Of a stretch of 9,329 bases of DNA, positions 5,921 to 9,329 are shown in pieces. Each line of letters begins with the position of its first letter. The stretch's first letter is position 1. The DNA comes from Planctomycetia bacterium. GTDB lineage: Bacteria > Planctomycetota > Planctomycetia > Pirellulales > UBA1268. The position numbers were made by a program, and so were the translations under genes. The notes under the pieces were generated by a model. The model had not been told where the DNA came from and did no database searches. It saw only the letters and a list, made by a program, of their open reading frames with translations. The DNA is taken from contig RGBY01000090.1 of NCBI GenBank assembly GCA_009919445.1, forward strand, positions 1 through 9,329, given 5' to 3'.

Positions 5921-5940
5921 CCCCAGTTGATACACTGGGG
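5921..5940. promoter_or_regulatory. Palindrome upstream of the HTTM gene pair
   Basis: CCCCAGT (5921-5927) is the exact reverse complement of ACTGGGG (5934-5940), separated by TGATAC. It lies 35 bp before the ATG at 5976, a place fitting a dimeric repressor's operator or a 5' UTR hairpin. No matching promoter boxes are clear, so the role is inferred from position only. Confidence 0.35.
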
Positions 5941-5975
5941 ACTTCGACAAATCATTGGGGTTGCTCATCAACGAA

Positions 5976-6590
5976 ATGCCTCGATCGCGAAAAAGATCTG
6001 AAGCCATGCCACAGGAAGATCCCTGTTACTCTCAAAAACCAAAGAAGCCAGTCGAACCTCCCTCTGCGTTCACCTCACCTACCGCACAGAAAATGCTTCA
6101 GCGACCACAAAGCGGCGTGGCTCGGTTCTTCCTCGGCAGTCTCCTGCTCGCCCACTTCGGCATTCTGTTTCTAAACAACCTCGCCTGGTCACCAGCAATT
6201 GCTTCCGTCTGGCCCTACTACGCTCCTTATGTTGGAAAACTGGGGCTCGCGCAGGACTGGGGCATGTACCGAGCCCCAGCCCGGTTTGACCAGAGAATCG
6301 AGGCCGAAGGCATCACTCCGGCCGGCAGACAGCCGATCTCCCACGACATGCTCGGCTGGAACTCGTCACGGATGCTCTATTTCATAGAGGGGTTATGCGT
6401 TCGAAACAGCCCGATAGAGACGTCGATCTATCTCAGTTGGGTCTATGACCAAATCCCTACTCCGTTCCGTCCCGAGTGGGGCCTCACGATGCGGAGAGAA
6501 GTCAAACAAATCCCCGAACCAACCGACACGAACACAAGGCTCGCCTGGCGGCCAAAAGAGGAGTTCTTTTTCTGGAGCGAGGAGGAGTGA
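5976..6590 (+). CDS. Small membrane protein, probable partner of HTTM protein
   Basis: Encodes 204 residues from ATG 5976 (other in-frame starts: TTG 5955 and ATG 6006; none has a Shine-Dalgarno sequence). A polar, basic N-terminal 48 residues are followed by one membrane segment (about 50-69, RFFLGSLLLAHFGILFLNNLA), then a soluble part. The motif LAQDWGMYRAPARFDQR (91-107) resembles the QxWGMFxP pattern that I recall from proteins encoded beside HTTM-domain genes in planctomycetes and other bacteria. The rest has many aromatic residues and ends in an acidic SEEE. The codons of that acidic tail provide the GGAGGAG ribosome-binding site for the next gene, and the two overlap by one base (TGATG), so the pair is probably made together. 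Biochemical function unknown; a membrane complex with the HTTM protein is an inference. Confidence 0.75.
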   Translation: MPRSRKRSEAMPQEDPCYSQKPKKPVEPPSAFTSPTAQKMLQRPQSGVARFFLGSLLLAHFGILFLNNLAWSPAIASVWPYYAPYVGKLGLAQDWGMYRAPARFDQRIEAEGITPAGRQPISHDMLGWNSSRMLYFIEGLCVRNSPIETSIYLSWVYDQIPTPFRPEWGLTMRREVKQIPEPTDTNTRLAWRPKEEFFFWSEEE

Positions 6591-6592
6591 TG
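6581..6592 (+). promoter_or_regulatory. Shine-Dalgarno site and TGATG coupling for HTTM gene
   Basis: GGAGGAG (6581-6587) lies a few bases before ATG 6590-6592, and that ATG shares its A with the upstream stop TGA (6588-6590). This decides the HTTM start at 6590 rather than the earlier in-frame ATG at 6476. It is the only strong ribosome-binding site I see in the window. Confidence 0.75.
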
Positions 6593-7690
6593 ACTTCTTT
6601 CTCCTCCACGCGTTGGTTTTCCCATGCCCTTGGGGGCATTGATCGCTTTCTGTTTGAACCCCGCAGCCGAACGCCTCTGCGGTTGATGCGAATCGCTTAC
6701 GGCCTGTTTCTTGTGGTCTATTTCACAAGCCTGTATTCACCAGCGATGATGCTTTATGGAACTGACGGCCTCGTCAGTCGTAGCGGCGAATACCCATTGA
6801 GCCACGTCGATCGCCCGCACCTTTTTCACCTGATCTCTGACCATTCCGACCACGTCGTCTGGCTTGTCATCGGTGGTGGCATCACTTCGGGCTTCTGGCT
6901 CGCGTCTGGTGTTCTCACCCGGATTGCCCCACTAGTCACCTGGCTTTTCGTGTCTTCGGTCGTCACCGTTATTCCGGGGAACAGTGGCGACATGTTGGTG
7001 ATGTGTTTTGCCACCTACATGGCCGCTGCAGGGCTCGCTGGCCATCTGAATGCTGGCAGAAACAACTCACCACACCGCCTTCCAACGAATCCAACCGGCA
7101 AACACCCCCCCAAGGCGATTTCGAAAGAAGTCGTGGGGACGACCAATTTGGTGAAAAGCCCAATACTGGGAAAGGCCTACCGCCGACTGCTCATCGAACC
7201 GTTCACCAGCAGCGGGCAGACTATTCCTGCCTGGAGCATTCGCCTCTTTCAGATCCAACTGGTGTATGTCTATTTCTTTTCGGGCTATCACAAGCTTGCC
7301 AATGACACCTGGTATCACGGGACGGCACTCCATTACATCGCTGGCCAGACCTTCTGGTCCCGTGTCGACCTGAGCCAACTCTTGGGGTGGCCTGCTGTTA
7401 CCTCATTGATGACGACCACCGTCCTTTTGTTCGAACTCCTCGCGTTCCCGGTTTTGGTGTGGGTCAAACCCTGGCGAATTCCGATCCTGCTTGCCGGCGT
7501 CATTTTTCATGTGACGATCTCCATCACGATGAGGGTCTTCGTTTTCCATCAGATTCTGATCCTCTACTACATGGCTTTCCTTCTTCCAGGGGACTGGCAG
7601 GCGATTTGGTCCCTGTTCAGGCCCCTCCAGAAATTCCTGTCCTGCTCTGGCTGGCAGGCGGAAGCCACCCGCGCGACAGACGGCTCCTGA
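6590..7690 (+). CDS. HTTM-domain membrane protein, vitamin K-dependent carboxylase-like
   Basis: Encodes a 366-residue multi-pass membrane protein. Hydrophobic segments are seen at about 31-48, 88-107, 111-128, 133-151, 217-234, 268-292, 297-316 and 317-333, with a hydrophilic loop at 152-210. The segment YVYFFSGYHKLANDTWYHGTALHY (226-249) matches the hallmark of the HTTM domain shared by bacterial proteins and animal gamma-glutamyl carboxylase. As I recall the human enzyme, its catalytic Lys218 lies in a corresponding AGVKKLDADW stretch, which would align with Lys235 here. The C-terminal lumenal domain of the animal enzyme is absent, so carboxylase activity cannot be assumed; many bacterial members are of unknown function. 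The start is fixed by the Shine-Dalgarno site and TGATG junction with the partner gene. The gene looks less GC-rich than zwf or secA, compatible with transfer. Confidence 0.85.
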   Translation: MTSFSSTRWFSHALGGIDRFLFEPRSRTPLRLMRIAYGLFLVVYFTSLYSPAMMLYGTDGLVSRSGEYPLSHVDRPHLFHLISDHSDHVVWLVIGGGITSGFWLASGVLTRIAPLVTWLFVSSVVTVIPGNSGDMLVMCFATYMAAAGLAGHLNAGRNNSPHRLPTNPTGKHPPKAISKEVVGTTNLVKSPILGKAYRRLLIEPFTSSGQTIPAWSIRLFQIQLVYVYFFSGYHKLANDTWYHGTALHYIAGQTFWSRVDLSQLLGWPAVTSLMTTTVLLFELLAFPVLVWVKPWRIPILLAGVIFHVTISITMRVFVFHQILILYYMAFLLPGDWQAIWSLFRPLQKFLSCSGWQAEATRATDGS

Positions 7691-7887
7691 GAACGGCCGA
7701 CGACGCATGCGACACGTTCCCAAGCCTCTCGCAGATGCTGCGCAAATCATGGCCATTTTCCGGCCCGAGAGCACTTTCGGCCACCGATTCGCTGAAGAAG
7801 TGGACGGCGTTTGCTAGGCTCGTTTGGTAAGTGTTAAACGGCTGCCCACCCTGCCCTTTTCCCACCGCTCCCTTTCCACTTGGCACC

Positions 7888-9329
7888 ATGATCTGGAACT
7901 GGCCCACATCGCTGACGCCCCGCTTGCGATCGTCAATCAATGCAACGACCTATCGCATGGTCGATCAGATCGAAAGCCTTGAGGCCGAGATGAAGGAACT
8001 CGACGACACCAGGCTGCGTCGAATCGGCCGTTCTCTCTCCTACCGGGCCCGCTCAGGAGAACCCCCAGACGATCTCCTCATCGAAACCTTTGCCGCCACC
8101 CGTGAAGCCGGACGCCGTACCCTTGGTATGCGACACTACGACGTCCAGTTACTCGCCGGCATTGCGTTGGTCCATGGCTCGATCGTCGAAATGCAAACTG
8201 GTGAGGGCAAGACCCTCGTGGCCACGCTTCCGCTGGTGCTCTACGCCCTTGCCGGCCGAGGCGCCCACCTGGCAACCGTCAATGATTACCTAGCTCGCCG
8301 TGACGCCGAGTGGATGGAGCCGATCTACAACGCGCTCGGCATGAGCGTCGGCATCATTGAATCCGAGATGGATTTTGACGTCCGCCGAACTGCCTACTCA
8401 AAGGATGTTACCTACGGCACCGCCAAGGAATTCGGCTTTGACTTCCTCAAAGATCGGCTCATGCAGCGGGAACTTAAAGAAGGCCGTGTCAATCTCGGGG
8501 CAACCCTCACCGGTGCGGCCCAATCAGGTGAATCAAAACTTTTGCAGCGGCCCTACTGGTTTGCACTCGTTGACGAGGCTGACAATGTGCTGATCGACGA
8601 AGCCCGCACGCCGCTGATCATTTCTTCACCCGATGGCGAGGCCGGTGAACGGGAACAACGCAAGGCAGCCCTCTTTCACTTCGCCTATGAACTCGCCCAG
8701 GACATGACCGAAGATGTTCACTTCGAGTACGACCCCCAGAAACGGTCGGCCGAACTGCTCGGCGTCGGCCGCAGCACCGTGCGGGCAGCAGAACGCCCCC
8801 GACTGGTCGATTCGGTCAGCATGCTCGAGATGTATGACGCCGTCGAACTCGCCCTGCGGGCTCGAATCGCCTTTATCCGTGACCGTCAGTATGTGGTCCG
8901 CGACAAGGAAGACGGAGACGGCCAAGAGGTGGTGATTATTGACGAGTTCACCGGCCGTATTGCAGAGGGCCGCTCATGGCGAGATGGGCTGCATCAGGCG
9001 GTTGAGGCCAAGGAGGGCATCGAGGTCAAGGCTGGCCGTGGTGGCCATGCGGCCCGAATCACCATTCAAGACCTGTTCGCCCGGTGGCCGCACTTGGCTG
9101 GCATGACCGGCACCATTGCCACCAGCGCTGGTGAAATTGCCCGTACGTACGATGTCGGCATCGCGGTTGTCCCAACCAACCGGCCAGCCATTCGGGAACG
9201 CCTCACGCCCTGCGTCTGCCGTGACTATCCAGAGAAGCTGACGAAGATCGTGGAAGACGTTAAGTCGGTCCACACGTCCGGTCGCCCGATCCTCATCGGC
9301 ACACGCTCCATCGACAAGTCGGAAGATCT
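7888..9329 (+). CDS. secA: SecA-family preprotein translocase ATPase, divergent, 3' end outside window
   Basis: The open frame gives 480 codons and is cut by the window end. SecA is the ATPase that drives unfolded preproteins through the SecYEG channel. Order of motifs: GMRHYDVQLLAG (80-91), Walker A EMQTGEGKT (101-109), TVNDYLARRDAEW (130-142), YGTAKEFGFDFLKDR (176-190), Walker B VDEADNVLIDEARTPLIIS (228-246), the preprotein cross-linking domain up to about 350, IDEFTGRIAEGRSWRDGLHQAVEAKEG (351-377), LAGMTGTI (403-410), VVPTNRP (427-433), and PILIGTRSI at the edge. Compared with E. coli SecA recalled from memory, Walker B reads DEAD instead of DEVD, YGTNNE is YGTAKE, and about 20 extra residues lie before Walker B. 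It may be the housekeeping SecA of a divergent lineage or a second SecA-like paralogue; the missing half would decide. ATG 7888 matches the family N-terminus; no Shine-Dalgarno sequence is evident. Confidence 0.92.
   Translation, partial: MIWNWPTSLTPRLRSSINATTYRMVDQIESLEAEMKELDDTRLRRIGRSLSYRARSGEPPDDLLIETFAATREAGRRTLGMRHYDVQLLAGIALVHGSIVEMQTGEGKTLVATLPLVLYALAGRGAHLATVNDYLARRDAEWMEPIYNALGMSVGIIESEMDFDVRRTAYSKDVTYGTAKEFGFDFLKDRLMQRELKEGRVNLGATLTGAAQSGESKLLQRPYWFALVDEADNVLIDEARTPLIISSPDGEAGEREQRKAALFHFAYELAQDMTEDVHFEYDPQKRSAELLGVGRSTVRAAERPRLVDSVSMLEMYDAVELALRARIAFIRDRQYVVRDKEDGDGQEVVIIDEFTGRIAEGRSWRDGLHQAVEAKEGIEVKAGRGGHAARITIQDLFARWPHLAGMTGTIATSAGEIARTYDVGIAVVPTNRPAIRERLTPCVCRDYPEKLTKIVEDVKSVHTSGRPILIGTRSIDKSED

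Noticed and set aside
5660..6007. Minus-strand ORF of 115 codons before the HTTM pair
   Set aside because: No recognised family, no Shine-Dalgarno sequence, it overlaps the start of the partner gene and part of the upstream palindrome, and codon use looks unselected.
6476..6589. Earlier in-frame ATG for the HTTM protein
   Set aside because: It would overlap the partner gene by over 100 bases, whereas ATG 6590 has a strong ribosome-binding site and a TGATG junction.
7762..7782. GGCC(C)GA / TCGGCC hairpin between the HTTM gene and secA
   Set aside because: The stem is short and bulged with no T-run, so it is not a convincing terminator.

Overview
The window most likely comes from a planctomycete, probably a Pirellulales-like lineage. 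This is inferred from the style of the proteins: a Dus with a GRCRGG core, a QueG with a HEAT-like tail, a proline/glutamine-rich lipoprotein ending in a WWPFSDPN-type tail, and an HTTM membrane protein with a small partner. Most starts lack a Shine-Dalgarno sequence. DNA is fairly GC-rich except in the HTTM region. The assignment rests on pattern recognition, not on a database search.

Layout: (1) 2-94 is the C-terminal end of a short-chain dehydrogenase. (2) 95-773 has no convincing gene but is dense in structure: a tandem array with a period of about 100 nt, each unit folding into three successive hairpins; a 12-bp and a 21-bp perfect inverted repeat; and a decayed repeat copy just before zwf. 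(3) 774-3313 holds zwf (glucose-6-phosphate dehydrogenase) and a GTG-started tRNA-dihydrouridine synthase overlapping by 4 bases, so probably co-translated. (4) 3352-4478 on the minus strand is queG, convergent with dus, which appears broken by a frameshift combined with loss of about 23 residues after its second iron-sulfur cluster. (5) 4687-5484 encodes a Pro/Gln/Ala-rich lipoprotein, divergent from queG. (6) Two to three bases after its stop lies a second ~100-nt three-hairpin array (5487-5646), related in architecture and motifs to the first but diverged in sequence. (7) After about 270 bp without a recognised feature and a 20-bp palindrome comes a two-gene unit: a small single-span membrane protein and an HTTM (vitamin K-dependent carboxylase-like) protein coupled by TGATG. 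(8) 7888-9329 is the first 480 codons of a divergent SecA that runs off the window.

The genes do not form one pathway. zwf feeds the oxidative pentose phosphate pathway; dus and queG modify tRNA; the lipoprotein, the HTTM pair and SecA concern the envelope or membrane. The strongest candidate for something undescribed is the three-hairpin repeat family. Its stem positions change in compensating pairs between copies, a C-C mismatch and TCC-containing loops are kept, and both arrays begin a few bases after a stop codon in the same orientation as the upstream gene.
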